From contig NC_030686.2 of assembly GCF_000004195.4 (NCBI RefSeq), positions 45,271,961 through 45,335,960 on the forward strand: a stretch of DNA of 64,000 nucleotides, read 5' to 3'. A model generated the notes under the pieces. It had not been told where the DNA came from, searched no databases, and was given only the letters and a program-made list of their open reading frames with translations. Positions 26,501 through 37,625 of this stretch are shown in pieces. The translations under genes and the position numbers were made by a program. Position 1 is the stretch's first letter, and the number at the start of each line of letters is the position of its first letter. The stretch is from Xenopus tropicalis. Taxonomy: Eukaryota; Chordata; Amphibia; Anura; Pipidae.

Positions 26501-28719
26501 TGTACTTACAGAACAATACCAGATACTAAGTGTCAGCTCTACAGAACAGATATAAAGACATTATTATGGGTATGGGTGGTTGGTGTACAGAACATTGTGA
26601 GGATAAGATATCAGGTTGTGGCGTTTTGATTGGAAAAACATGTCAGTCAGAGCGCCACCTTATGGTTACATGTGCCATTGCCCTTGTGGAATTAAAGCAA
26701 ACAGGCAAATGTAAGAAGGGGAACTCTCCCTCCACTTAGAAATAAAACAGTTTTAGTAACTCCAAGGAGGAGCACTGTAAGTGTTCAGAACCTCAGGTTA
26801 CGGTTAACTCACCTTAATCAGGGCAGCTGCTGCACGGAAGCTCATGTGGGCCACACTCTCTCTCTTGCGCCGAGGGAAGCGGCTGTAACCTGAGCGCACG
26901 CTGGTGAAGGAAGCTAGTGATAACATCCCAGGGGTCTGTGGGGGCAAGCCCACATGGGGGGTCCGCGGCCTGTCTACCTCATCGGGATGACGAAATGGTC
27001 TACCCCTTGCCAATGGGTCCACTATCTGAGGGAAAGACAGAGAGTTAATAAGGGGAACCAATGGTCTTGGTTTTGGCACTGCAAAGGATTATGGGAGCAG
27101 AGTTTTCAAGAGCTACTACTCCTAACTGAAAAGGTAACACTCTTTTTGTTTAGGTAAGGGCACTTCCACATACCATGCCCCGTGCTGTTGGTTAAAAAGG
27201 GCACGTTGGTGTATCTATTCCCACCACTAGGTGGCAGGCTGGCAGAGCTTGTCTTCCCATTAGTGGGTGGCATCATGGTAATCTGGTGTAGCTATTCCAA
27301 CCAATGGGTGGCAGTAAGGCGATCATGTGTAGCTACTCCCATTAATAGGTGGCAGCATGGTAATCTGGTGTAGCTATTCCAACCAACGGGTGGCAATAAG
27401 GTGATCATGTGTAGCTACTCCCATTAATAGGTGGCACATGGTAATCTGGTGTAGCTATTCCAACCAACGGGTGGCAATAAGGTGATCATGTGTAGCTACT
27501 CCCATTAATAGGTGGCAGCATGGTAATCTGGTGTAGCTATTCCAGGCAGGAAGGCGATCATGTGTAGCTACTCCCATTAAGGGGGGGTGATTGGGTGTAG
27601 CAATTCCCACTACTAAGTGGCAGGATGAGTATTGTAGTGTTTCACATCAGTGGGTGGCAGGTTAGTGATCAGTTGTAGCTCACCACACCCTTCTGATGGG
27701 TGATCTGGTCAGGGTATTTAGGTGAACTTACAACAATAGAAATTAGGAAAGGAAATCACATTTTATATTTCACTGATAGGCCCTGAACTAATATACAAAT
27801 AACAGCAAAGAATTCAGTGAAAATAAAACCACATTTTAATTTTTTCAAAGCATAATACAAAACAAATTCAGATATATACTATACCAAACAGTGGCATCCC
27901 AGTACATCCCAGTGCCTCTCCTAACGCGTTTCGCACAAACTGCTTCATCAGAGGAGGTCATCTGAATTTGTTTTGTATTATGCTTTGAAAAAATCTTTGA
28001 GTCATTAAAATGTGGTTTTATTTTCACTGAATTCTTTGCTGTTATTTGTATTTAGGTGAACCCTTACCTTGGGTAGGCGGTGTGTAGCTGGTGACTCAGT
28101 AGCCTGGAAAGAGGGAGTCTCCTGGCTTGGAAGCTCAATGTCCCTCTGGTACTGGGGTTTGAGTTTTCCATAGCGGAGGCTACAATGGTGGAGGCTCTTC
28201 CTCTGCCACTGCTGCCTCTTCCCTTCCCAGTCATTGCTCACGCCGAACCACTGAGCTGTTCCCCTGCGTTTGGGAAAAAGCAACATAAAGCAACAGCCTT
28301 CATTATTATACAGAGCACACTGTGGTGCGAGTAGATTGGTAGTTATACTATATCATGGCCACTTACCTTTTGATGCTCTGAGAAAGAGATGTCTGCCTTT
28401 TGAAGCCTGGTCTCACATCCGCAGTGCCCCCCTCTGCCACGTGGCCCCGTGGCTCTTGCAGGCTGACGCTCTTCTGGAACACCGGCTTGGTGAGAGGCTG
28501 TGGGTCAGGAGAGGTGACGTTACATCATGAATGCCACATTGCTTATAAAACAATAAAACACGGTATCAATTTGGTTTATTACTTACTACCCTTGCTTTGA
28601 GGTACCTGCATTAATTTGGGGTCTCGCTCGCCTTCCACAGGGGGGATGGTAATGGAGAGGTTGGGTGGCTTCCGGTCCTGTAAGCGAGAGCTGCTTCCAT
28701 TCTTCTTAAGGGACGCCAT
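14527..28719 (-). CDS. rhbdf2: iRhom2 (inactive rhomboid 2), 17 coding exons, 826 aa
   Basis: iRhom2 is a catalytically dead rhomboid that escorts ADAM17 from ER to cell surface and so controls TNF and EGFR-ligand shedding. Minus-strand coding exons (plus coordinates): 28606-28719, 28367-28497, 28068-28263, 26813-27025, 26371-26499, 26123-26250, 25735-25938, 25404-25515, 25159-25233, 24647-24808, 22301-22407, 19973-20036, 18753-18847, 18468-18543, 18289-18389, 17888-18041, 14527-14946. They sum to 2481 nt with every phase matching. The cytosolic N-terminus keeps the basic phospho-motifs KSVSL (Ser50), KRQTSLSQ (Ser75) and RKSLHH (Ser105) and the IVDPLARGR block (148-156), the human tylosis hot spot. 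TM1 is about 374-396, followed by the Cys-rich iRhom luminal domain. The last exon starts VGPAGSQFG (688-696): the protease GxSG is GPAG, so the serine is absent, while AHIFGF is retained. The protein ends in DQVLH. GPAG and the long luminal domain exclude an active rhomboid. aanat linkage favours RHBDF2 over RHBDF1. One intron is GC-AG (donor 26370-26369). Confidence 0.97.
15119..15302. mobile_element. MITE, 'ggtgaag...cttcaccct' family, copy 1
   Basis: Left arm 'gagctactagtagcagct' and right arm 'agctgctactatgtagctc' are inverted. A sister copy lies at 20095-20302. It is located in the last intron of rhbdf2. Confidence 0.75.
15299..15414. mobile_element. Short palindromic MITE abutting its neighbours
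   Basis: 'agacacatggggtgattagt' at the left is inverted with mismatches as 'gactaaccgccccatgtgtct' positions 15385-15405 at the right, within 'ccctaa' ends. It is adjacent to MITEs on both sides. Confidence 0.65.
15412..15730. mobile_element. Multi-hairpin MITE, 'ggccatacacg' termini
   Basis: The ends 'aaaggtggccatacacg' and 'cgtgtatggccagcttt' are inverted. The interior has three consecutive long inverted repeats: about 15436-15470 (loop CTC), about 15573-15645 (arms with 'gctgaatcggcag') and about 15657-15708 (arms with 'gacgatgtttcgt'). A sister copy is at 31056-31379. Confidence 0.8.
16350..17870. repeat. Purine-rich tract, ~1.5 kb
   Basis: The plus strand is dominated by G and A ('gagaagg', 'gggagga' and similar) with only short interruptions. 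On the sense strand of rhbdf2 it is a pyrimidine-rich block in the last intron. It explains the Pro/Ser/Leu-rich open frames on the minus strand. Confidence 0.75.
16601..16835. repeat. Imperfect ~50-bp tandem repeat
   Basis: 'agatagggtgctatagggag' followed by 'aagggatac' and a g-rich segment recurs about 4-5 times with small length changes. Confidence 0.7.
18897..19912 (+). repeat. 125-bp satellite array 1 (G-rich strand on plus), about 8 copies
   Basis: The unit includes 'caatctgtgggttcaggcaa', 'gggctgctgtaaggtgccat' and 'tcactatttattgggctggg'. The length is 125 bp, or 129-131 where 'agacag' is inserted. It lies in the rhbdf2 intron between exons 19973-20036 and 18753-18847. The same unit occurs inverted at 23010-24512, 31737-32306 and 52420-53305. 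On the rhbdf2 sense strand each unit contains AATAAA. Confidence 0.95.
20095..20302. mobile_element. MITE, 'ggtgaag...cttcaccct' family, copy 2
   Basis: Same arms as 15119-15302 ('gagctactagtagcagct' against 'agctgctactaagta') with the shared interior 'tctatggcaggggattttct'. Confidence 0.75.
20632..21152. repeat. ~35-bp minisatellite inside the hAT element, about 15 copies
   Basis: The unit is based on 'ccaccacaaagcattctcca' plus 'tgttcccccagggcc'. A left subtype has 'gcattctccagctt', a middle one 'gcattctccatgtt' and a right one 'gctttctccaggtt'. Open frames on both strands are repeat artefacts. Confidence 0.92.
21184..21299. repeat. Large imperfect hairpin inside the hAT element
   Basis: 'ggtatgtgccgc' at the left pairs with 'gcggcacatacc' at the right, and 'ttttataaggttgcgccc' pairs with 'gggcgcaaccttataaaa' towards the centre. 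Confidence 0.85.
22690..22980. mobile_element. Diverged copy of a 'ggggtcagtgacc' dispersed repeat
   Basis: Carries the signature 'gaggggtcagtgaccctgac' with 'ttgttgctagggcttaa', 'aagcaacctggcagcac' and 'gagaacagtaaaaaatag'. It is related to 40480-40860, 43015-43355 and 45160-45500. Confidence 0.55.
23010..24512 (-). repeat. 125-bp satellite array 2 (inverted relative to array 1), about 12 copies
   Basis: Reverse complement of the 18897-19912 unit, with plus-strand phrases 'ccagcccaataaatagtgac' and 'cctgaacccacagattgcca'. It lies in the rhbdf2 intron between exons 24647-24808 and 22301-22407. Confidence 0.95.
27200..27680. repeat. ~82-bp tandem repeat built from two ~41-bp halves
   Basis: 'tgtagctattccaacca' alternates with 'tgtagctactcccattaa', each followed by a ggtggca segment and 'ggtgatcatg' or 'tggtaatctg'. 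About 5 full units plus degraded ones. Located in an rhbdf2 intron. Confidence 0.8.
27728..28061. mobile_element. Foldback insertion next to an rhbdf2 exon, flanked by a 14-bp direct repeat
   Basis: The 14-bp GTATTTAGGTGAAC occurs at 27714-27727 and again at 28048-28061. Between the copies is a foldback with arms of about 50 bp or more (27793 onwards against the run ending at 28051, e.g. 'aacagcaaagaattcagtga' against its complement), whose interior carries 'cgcgtttcgcacaaa'. The right copy ends 6 bp from the exon edge at 28068. Confidence 0.75.
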
Positions 28720-28805
28720 ATCTGCAGGGCTAACAGATATACACAGAGATATTTATATAGTGGCAAAAAGAAAGGGAACATTTGCTCAAATACAGGAAAA
28801 TTCCC

Positions 28806-29938
28806 CCCCCCATTGTAAGCAGCAGTCCTGCCCTGCTTTATGGCTGAGATTCTAGCTATCTGTATAACAGAGCATTCTGTCACAGTGGCACAGATCCTAT
28901 CTGATCCCCCCATTGTAAGCAGCAGTCCTGCCCTGCTTTATGGCTGAGATTCTAGCTATCTGTATAACAGAGCATTCTGTCACAGTGGCACAGATCCTAT
29001 CTGATCCCCCCATTGTAAGCAGCAGTCCTGCCCTGCTTTATGGCTGAGATTCTAGCAATCTGTATAACAGAGCATTCTGTCACAGTGGCACAGATCCTAT
29101 CTGATCGCCCCATTGTAAGCAGCAGTCCTGCCCTGCTTTATGGCTGAGATTCTAGCTATCTGTATAACAGAGCATTCTGTCACAGTGGCACAGATCCTAT
29201 CTGATCGCCCCATTGTAAGCAGCAGTCCTGCCCTGCTTTATGGCTGAGATTCTAGCTATCTGTATAACAGAGCATTCTGTCACAGTGGCACAGATCCTAT
29301 CTGATCCCCCCCATTGTAAGCAGCAGTCCTGCCCTGCTTTATGGCTGAGATTCTAGCTATCTGTATAACAGAGCATTCTGTCACAGTGGCACAGATCCTA
29401 TCTGATCCCCCCATTGTAAGCAGCAGTCCTGCCCTGCTTTATGGCTGAGATTCTAGCTATCTGTATAACAGAGCATTCTGTCACAGTGGCACAGATCCTA
29501 TCTGATCCCCCCATTGTAAGCAGCAGTCCTGCCCTGCTTTATGGCTGAGATTCTAGCTATCTGTATAACAGAGCATTCTGTCACAGTGGCACAGATCCTA
29601 TCTGATCCCCCCATTGTAAGCAGCAGTCCTGCCCTGCTTTATGGCTGAGATTCTAGCTATCTGTATAACAGAGCATTCTGTCACAGTGGCACAGATCCTA
29701 TCTGATCCCCCCCATTGTAAGCAGCAGTCCTGCCCTGCTTTATGGCTGAGATTCTAGCTATCTGTATAACAGAGCATTCTGTCACAGTGGCACAGATCCT
29801 ATCTGATCCCCCCATTGTAAGCAGCAGTCCTGCCCTGCTTTATGGCTGAGATTCTAGCTATCTGTATAACAGAGCATTCTGTCACAGTGGCACAGATCCT
29901 ATCTGATCCCCCCATTGTAAGCAGCAGTCCTGCCCTGC
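28806..29938. repeat. ~100-bp minisatellite, about 11 copies
   Basis: Near-perfect copies of a unit containing 'cattgtaagcagcagtcctg', 'ccctgctttatggctgagat' and 'acagagcattctgtcacagt'. It lies about 85 bp upstream (on the sense strand) of the first coding exon of rhbdf2. The very low divergence suggests recent expansion or homogenisation. Confidence 0.96.
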
Positions 29939-29954
29939 TATATCATTAAAGGAT

Positions 29955-30032
29955 GTGATGGCACACAAGGAGATGTTGCCCGAGGTTAAATCGTCACAAC
30001 TGCGGATGATAAATCTCCTGATGTGCCATCAC
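29955..30032. mobile_element. 78-bp palindromic MITE
   Basis: GTGATGGCACACAAGGAGAT (29955-29974) is inverted at 30013-30032 with two mismatches. A short open frame running through it is not a gene. Confidence 0.7.
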
Positions 30033-30339
30033 CCTAAGGCAAACGCCTCCCTAACTGTAAGGTTGGATCCCCTAGAGGCACTCTCAGCAACAGTTGGGGA
30101 ACTGCGTGGAATGATGGGATTCTTGTCTGAAAACGCACGTTGATTTGGGGCAATTTAGGTTAAATATAGGATAAAGCCCCTACATGCTATATTTATAATC
30201 TTGTTATGATTAAAGATACAGGACAGACGGGGTGGGATTTAACCCAAAAGGGCTAAAGCAAATGAAATGTGCAAAATGCAATTTTTTTATCCATAGTGCA
30301 GTGTCTTCCCTTTACAACTCTGGTGTAATTACATCCAAG

Positions 30340-30500
30340 CAGGTTGCATTTGTAGATTGTAAGCTCTTTTGGGCAGGGCTCTCTTCACCTCTTGTATCGT
30401 TTATTGGTTGTTTTATATGTTACTCTGTATGCCCAATGTATGTAACCCACTTATTGTACAGCGCTGCGGGGTATGTTGGCGCTTTATAAATAAATGTTAA
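30340..30500 (+). mobile_element. LINE (L2/CR1-like) 3' tail or derived SINE
   Basis: 'gattgtaagctcttttgggc', 'tattgtacagcgctgcgg' and 'ggcgctttataaataaatg' are the familiar 3' end of L2-type retroposons in cold-blooded vertebrates. Family naming is from memory, not a search. Confidence 0.6.
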
Positions 30501-30739
30501 TTATTTGTGGTTGCAAATGAGTCCTAAAAGGTCTTAGAACTACAGTATGATGATAGGTTCATAGGGATGCACATATGAACACAACCCTGTTGCTACGAAG
30601 CTGCGACAAAAACAAAAAAGCTATTTGCAGCTACAATTGCGTGCGTTGCATCCTTTGTTACCACCCCCCTGGGTATAGCGCCGTGGCAAAGGGACACACT
30701 GTGGGGGGGCAGAAAATCTATCCTCAGAACTAGGGGGGC

Positions 30740-31045
30740 ACCGAGGGCAAAAGGAAAGGAAGAAAAAAAGGAAGGAGAAGGAGAATGAGTTAAACTGATA
30801 ATGAAAAGAGGAAGGAAAGAAGCTGAACTCAGTGATCTTGCAAGGTCCCTGCACAGCGTATGGCTCTCACGGGGTCACATTATGATGCAATGTCACCATG
30901 AGAGAGTGAGAGAGACAGAGAGAAAGAAAGAAAGTGTAATCTGTAGAAAAAATAAAGAGACAAGAGACAGATTATGAATGAAATGCAGGCAGAAAAAGAT
31001 GAAACATGAAAAGGGAGAATTGATGAAAACAAGTGAGGGAATAAA
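30740..31045. repeat. Purine-rich low-complexity stretch
   Basis: Runs such as 'aaaggaaagg', 'aaggaaggagaagg' and 'gagagagtgagagagacaga' dominate. No gene. Confidence 0.7.
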
Positions 31046-31055
31046 CAAGTAGTGT

Positions 31056-31379
31056 TAAGGTGGCCACACACGTGGCGATTTGCGATGGTCGCACCAAAGA
31101 TCGTACAATCAGCCACAAACCGTTCAGGGCTGAAACGGCAGATAAGGAAATAGAAACAATAGGATTTCCACCTCCTTCTGCCAATTCAGCCCCGACGGCA
31201 GATTTTACTCAGGCGCCTTTTATGGCACCCAATCAAAATCTTTTAACTGGCCCGATCGGTGAGTCGACCAATATCAGCAGCGATATCGGTTGACTCGCCG
31301 ACTTGCCATACACGCACCGAATATCGTACGAAACGAGGTTTCGTACGATATTATCGCTGCGTGTATGGCCAGCTTTAGA
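31056..31379. mobile_element. Multi-hairpin MITE, second copy
   Basis: Ends 'aaggtggccacacacg' and 'gcgtgtatggccagcttta', with an inner hairpin around 'tatcgtacgaaac' and its complement (about 31324-31351). Sister of 15412-15730. Confidence 0.75.
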
Positions 31380-31550
31380 AGGAATAATGTTTATTTTCTA
31401 GAGACTTTTTAGGGGTCCTTGAGGTATTAACAAAATATACCAAGTACAATAGGAAGGGAATCTGTAGAGAGATAATGCCATACCCTTTTCTTAAACGGAA
31501 AAGTTCAGTTGAAAGGAAAACAAAAAGGAGAAAGCAGCCATTTCTTCTAC

Positions 31551-31731
31551 CAGGTATGGGACCTGCTATCCAGAATGCTCGGGACCATGGGTTTTAAGGA
31601 TAAGGGGCCTTTCTGTAATTTGGATCTTTAAGTCTACAAACAAAAATTATTTAAACATTAAATAAACTCAATAGGAGAGATTTGCCCCCAATAAGGATTA
31701 ACAGGTTTCCGGGTAATGGATCCCATACCTG
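31551..31731. mobile_element. MITE with 'CAGGTATGGGA' ends
   Basis: Starts 'caggtatgggacctgctatc' and ends 'taatggatcccatacctg', an inverted pair. It directly abuts the 125-bp satellite array at 31737. Confidence 0.7.
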
Positions 31732-31736
31732 TACAC

Positions 31737-32306
31737 AAAGGGCCAAACAGCCCCCACAGGCCCAATAAATAGTGATTATGGCACCTTACAGCAGCCCCTC
31801 TGGCATTTGCCTGAACCCACAGATTGCCAGTCTGGGCCTGGGTCCTGGCATTCCCAGTACCCAGAGGCACAAACAGCCCCCCCAGCCCAATAAATAGTGA
31901 CTGTCTATGGCATCTTACAGCAGCCCCTCTGGCATTTGCCTGAACCCACAGATTGCCAGTCTGGGCCTGGGCCCTGGCATTCCCAGTACCCAGAGGCCCA
32001 AACAGCCCCCCAGCCCAATAAATAGTGACTATGGCACCTTACAGCAGCCCCTCTGGCATTTGCCTGAACCCACAGATTGCCAGTCTGGGCCTGGGTCCTG
32101 GCATTCCAAGTACCCAGAGGCCCAAACAGCCCCCCCAGCCCAATAAATAGTGACTGTCTATGGCACCTTACAGCAGCCCCTCTGGCATTTGCCAGAACCC
32201 ACAGATTGCTAGTCTGGGCCTGGGTCCTGGCATTCCAAGTACCCAGAGGCCCAAACAGCCCCCCCAGCCCAATAAATAGTGACTGTCTATGGCATCTTAC
32301 AGCAGC
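31737..32306 (-). repeat. 125-bp satellite array 3, about 4.5 copies
   Basis: Same orientation as array 2. It begins at 'ggccaaacagccccc' immediately after a MITE and ends inside a unit at 'cttacagcagcc'. It lies in the long 5' intron of rhbdf2. Confidence 0.93.
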
Positions 32307-33099
32307 CATCTTTGAAGCTAAATCCACTCCTGATTCAACAGCGAATGTTTCTGTTACAAGAATGCTGAGAAGGGGACCCATTGGCACAAGGTGGCAACTG
32401 CCAACCCTGCTAATATGCTTTATAGGAAAAGGTAGAGGATATTGCTGCATTTAGGTGCCTTAGTGGTGCAGTTCTGGGGTGGGGATTTGAAGGGGACCCC
32501 AGATATTACCAAGGGTTTTGTTTATACCTCACTGAGATATGCACTGAAAGATTTCACCATCAGGTGGGATGGGGCTCCCTACCAATAGGGCTAGTATTGG
32601 GTGCCTCAGCCTCGGAGATCAAAAACGCCTTGGCTGAAACTTGATAAGGGCATGTAATATACAAGATACATTATCAACTGACTGCTAAATGTAACGGTTA
32701 TAAAATCATTAGGGCACAGCTTAACTTCAGTAGAGAAAATAAAAGTTGCTGCTGTTGCATAGATATATGGGAAGAGGAAACCATTTGTTCATACTCACCC
32801 CGTCCCTTCCTTAAAACTAAATAATGCCGTGTGATTACTCAGCCAAAATCCCCTGGCTGAACAGAATGCTGCAGGCAAGTTTTAGCATGTGGAACCCCCC
32901 CACACACACACGTACGGCACCCAGTCACATGTTCCTGTCACATTCACACCCCAGCCCTTTAATAACACCACTCTCACCCAGGTCATACATGCTTTATCAT
33001 AGTGGATAAGCAAAGGTTCACACTGCAGAAACTACCACTGGGGCGACAGATAACTGCAATATTTACTGTTGTGTGAGCTTTACAAAAGCAGACACATTT
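32307..33099. other. Intronic, no gene seen
   Basis: Within the putative 5' intron of rhbdf2. I see no exon. A short CA-rich patch lies near 32900-32915. Confidence 0.45.
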
Positions 33100-33260
33100 A
33101 GTGGAACATAGTTACATAGGGTTGAAAAAAGACCAGAGTCCATCAAGTTCAACCATTCCAAGTAAACCCAGCACCCACAACCTATACTTACCAATCTATC
33201 CACTCACATACATAAACTATATATACAACTACTAATACATGATCTAGGGAAACACAGACC
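33100..33260. repeat. Dispersed frog repeat, family uncertain
   Basis: 'catagttacatagggttgaa' and 'gtccatcaagttcaacc' are phrases that I recall as high-copy in amphibian genomes. The class is not determinable here. Confidence 0.4.
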
Positions 33261-35514
33261 TGGGGACCCAATTACTAAAATAATATAAAATAATAATAAA
33301 AAAAAACCAACAACAACAACCTGCAATCCATAGTATTTTATTTGAAATACAAGTCCCCACACAACCCAAAAACTAAGGGGCTGCTGGTGTCTTGTCGCCA
33401 TGAGAAATAGTGGGGCCCCACAGACCTGCCTGGCCATGCCCAAACTTGACAACCACACCCCAGTGTCTCTGCCTCCAAAGCACCCAAGGTGCCCCATTCT
33501 CAGGAAATCCAACCACCCATTCATGTAAGTTTGGCCGCTTCATTTGACCAGGCCTCTGACAGGACACCTTTACGTCCCTGCTAATGGCGGCCCTGGACAT
33601 GGGCAGCATTACAGCAGTTCTATGCCATAAACGCAATAACCTTTCTTTATGGTGCAATGTTGCCCTTTAATGCCAAAAAAAATCTGCTTAGTCTAAACCA
33701 TTGCAAAATAAAATTTCCAATAAGCAGCGGCAATAATAAATATCCCTGTCTGTAATAAGAGTTTAGATAGGAAACCAGTGGTGCATCATCAGTTGCTAAA
33801 TATACAGAATGACTCAGTTTCCTTAGTGGTCATCTTGGGCCTTGGCACTGTGAGAGTTAATATGATTTCAGAGGCGGGGGTAGGTCCTTGTTCTGTAAGG
33901 GAAGACGTGACTTCATACATACATTGCATTCCAAAATTATCACCCCCCCATCCTTTTCCGCCTACAGGATGAGGGTCTCGGACAAGACACTATTTGGACC
34001 AGGGGATACCAAACAGCAGGCAGTGCCTATATGGAATAAGCGGATAAAATGTGTGGCCTTCCAGTTGTCGTAAACCACAATTCTTTTCAGCAACTGAAAG
34101 CTAAGTAATCGTTTTGACAGGATTCCGGAGATTGCATAGGTGCTTAAATATCCCCATAGATGGGCAGATATTGGATATAGACCTGAAGGAGGCGTCCATT
34201 GACCTGTAGATGAGACCCATGTTATCCCCTTTTCTAAATGGGTCGTATAAAGGCACAGACTGGCTGGGGTGGAAAATCCCGTCAGTGGAGGATCTCTCAG
34301 GAACCTGTAGTCCCCAAATACACAGATATTAATGCTAAATTGAATTGCATTAAACCAACAGATTTGACACAAAACAAAAACGTAACTATTTAGTAACTAT
34401 TTAAGTACATAGTAAGCAGGTTTACCTCACTAAATACCTACTTTAGCAGCCTGCTCCCATCAGTGTCGCCAACTTCCTGACAGGGCCTTGTGTACTTCCT
34501 GCTTGCCAAAATGGCAGCTTTGGCTGTGCTGGGGGAGTTTTCATGTGACTCAGCACAGGACATGGATGCGTCAGGAAAGAGAGGGCGGGTGGATGAACTA
34601 ATCACTAAGGAGGAGAATATGGCGACCTATAACCCTGTTTTACAACTCTACAGTGATATACACTTTTACACTGAATACAAAGGCCTCAAAACACCACCAG
34701 CTTGGCATTCCTGCTAGGCACAAGCAGAAATAACTCGATGATAAAGGAATCAGCTCACAGGAAGTGTTAGAAAGTACTTCCTGGCCAGCGTTTGATCTGC
34801 CCCACACACACCATTAGCTGAATAGAGATATCAGTTCAGATTTAAGTCGGTGCCCACAGGGCAAGGGTAGGCCAATATGGCTAAAAGTAGCACTTGACAA
34901 GTGAAAAAAACCTTCTATGTATTTTATCGCTTGCTCCAAATAGAAATGTACATTTATACAATAAATAAAGAGTCTGCTGCTCCATCTGGGAGTTTGCTCT
35001 GAGCACCCACTACCTTTTTAGTAGTACTCCCTGGTGCCACTCCTGAGAGCTGAAGGGCATTTGGTCCGGCCATTCCCACTCTCTAAAGAAGGCATTTCCT
35101 GGCTTTAACTAGTCACAACTTGTCCCTTTACTAGTAAATTCCTTCAGCTGCTCTGCAGATACCAAAAGCATGGCTGACATATTGCTAGTGCTAAGCAGCC
35201 TTAAGGCAGGGTGTAACTATAGAGGAAGTGGATCCGGCAACTGCTGGGGGTCAGGAGTTATAGGGGGTCTCACTGGGCAAGGTTGGATTTGATGTTGGGG
35301 TACCCCTAGGCCACTGAAACAAAATGAAGCCCCCACTGCTCACACAGCCCGACAGGACACAGAGGCCTAGGGAGACAATGTTTAAGGGGTGGCATGTTGG
35401 GCACTTGGTACATTGATAGAGAGCTGCACCCAGTATGCGCCAAATCCTAGGGTTGAACCAGGCCTTAATGTCACAGGATCATCAGTTTTAATTTTCTTTA
35501 ATGAGTCACTGCTT
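33261..35514. other. Intronic, no gene seen
   Basis: No splice-supported exon found in this part of the presumed rhbdf2 5' intron. Short A-rich runs occur near 33296-33306. Confidence 0.4.
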
Positions 35515-35633
35515 AAAGTGCACCTATCACCCCCATATTGTTTCCCCCACCTGATGTGCTGGCTAAAAGAGGCCTCACACCAGTTAGGGGGAAACCAGAG
35601 CCCAAAATATGGGGGTGATAGTGGCACTTGAAC
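35515..35633. mobile_element. Palindromic MITE
   Basis: 'aagtgcacctatcaccccca' is inverted at the right as 'tgggggtgatagtggcactt', followed inward by 'tttccccc'/'gggggaaa'. Confidence 0.7.
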
Positions 35634-35754
35634 TGTTTCTCTATTAATCATTGGTGGAGGCACCTGTATTTAGCCAAATCCACATGATGGATTCAGTGTG
35701 TGCCGAATGATGCAGTGCTGTGTCACACAAACCCATGATCTGCACTTGTGAGAT

Positions 35755-35916
35755 TTTAATGATAATTTATGGCACTGATCACTTTACAGCATTTGCTGCA
35801 CGCTTTACTGCAATGGTCACTTTATGGCATGTAATGCTCTATTGATAATGTATGGCACAGATCACTTTGCAGCATTAGTTACATGCTTTACCGCAACAGT
35901 CACTTTATGGCATGCG
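35755..35916. repeat. Two-copy ~80-bp direct repeat
   Basis: 'gataatttatggcactgatc' through 'ggtcactttatggcatg' is repeated with divergence from 35843 ('gataatgtatggcacagatc'). Confidence 0.7.
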
Positions 35917-36716
35917 TGCACTGATGTCACTTCCTATTTGCTTGTTCACTATGGATAAATAGAACATGGGGTTGGTTAGCATGGTTGCCTTGAGAAAGGT
36001 CCCGATGGGGACCGAAATGTAACGTTGGCTGTTCATGCGTTTTTAATACACGGTTGATCTTTTTGGAATATAACTCGGTGTTGCTGGTCTTTTTTTGGAT
36101 ATATATATTTATTATGACTGTAATGATTGTATACGTGCCTTTGTAACTGTGTGCTGTGTTTAGCGGATAAAGGTAAAGTGTAAGCAGATGGCAAGGGCTC
36201 CTTAATGCCAATGTTTTATTATTTATTTTTATTACCTACAAAAGAGGGAATTTTTTTTTCTCTTTAATAGTTTATACTCATGTGGAGAATGAGATCATAA
36301 CCCAGGTCATGCCATTAGTCACATTATTTATATAAACTATAAAAATATTATTGAGTTTCACTAGTCAGCCAATGGCAGCGCTCTATGGTACGCCTCTATC
36401 CGGATACAACAACCGTACCAAACCAAATGCAGAGCGGATCTCTCCCACTTCTGTGAATCACTCCATCTGGCCTAATGTATATTCCAGAGAGGAAACCTCT
36501 CTCTTTTCTCCAATAAAATGAAAAAGGCGACAGAAAAATGGAGGAACTGAGCTGAACCAGAGGTCACGGGAAGCTGCACGCTATAATGAATCTTCCAAAC
36601 AATGGGCCTAGCCTGCTAACCCACAGCCAGTCTCATTATTCTACCTAAAATAGCCCAGGAGAATTAACAGATTGGTAACAAATATTGAAAACAATGGTTA
36701 TATTCCCAGGGTTCTC

Positions 36717-37625
36717 ACCCCAAATTTCACCCTAACTGGCCTTCAGGCTGGGCCCCCTTAGCCCATAACAAGGTTACAGATATATAGAAACATTGGGGTA
36801 ACAGTCACCCTGCTATAGTTCCAGGGGTACCCAGGGCACAAATAAGCACTCACCCCAAATCCCCCCTAACTGGCCTTCAGGCTGGGCCCCCTTAGCCCAT
36901 AACAAGGTTACAGATATATAGAAACATTGGGGTAACAGTCACCCTGCTATAGTTCCAGGGGTACCCAGGGCACAAATAAGCACTCACCCCAAATCCCCCC
37001 TAACTGGCCTTCAGGCTGGGCCCCCCTTAGCCCATACAAGGTTACAGATATATAGAAACATTGGGGTAACAGTCACCCTGCTATAGTTCCAGGGGTACCC
37101 AGGGCACAAATAAGCACTCACCCCAAATCCCCCCTAACTGGCCTTCAGGCTGGCCCCCTTAGCCCATTAACAAGGTTACAGATATATAGAAACATTGGGG
37201 TAACAGTCACCCCGCTATAGTTCCAGGGTACCCAGGGCACAAATAAGCACTCACCCCAAATTCCCCCTAACTGGCCTTCAGGCTGGGCCCCCTTAGCCCA
37301 TAACAAGGTTACAGATATATAGAAACATTGGGGTAACAGTCACCCCGCTATAGTTCCAGAGGTACCCAGGGCACAAACAAGCACTCACCCCAAATCCCCC
37401 CTAACTGTCCTTCAGGCTGGGCCCCCTTAGCCCATAACAAGGTTACAGATATATAGAAACATTGGGGTAACAGTCACCCTGCTATAGTTCCAGGGGTACC
37501 CAGGGCACAAATAAGCACTCACCCCAAATCCCCCCCTAACTGGCCTTCAGGCTGGCCCCCCTTAGCCCATAACAAGGTTACAGATATATAGAAACATTGG
37601 GGTAGTTCCAGGGGTAATTGGCCTT
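36717..37625. repeat. ~134-bp tandem repeat, about 6.8 copies
   Basis: The unit contains 'ctaactggccttcaggctgg', 'aaggttacagatatatagaa' and 'agttccaggggtacccaggg'. Copies differ by only a few bases. Confidence 0.95.

Noticed and set aside
28806..29938. CRISPR-like regularity of direct repeats
   Set aside because: Repeats are contiguous with no unique spacers, and the context is a vertebrate intron. It is an ordinary minisatellite.
29955..30143. 62-codon plus-strand ORF
   Set aside because: Overlaps a palindromic MITE and has no exon boundaries or recognisable family.
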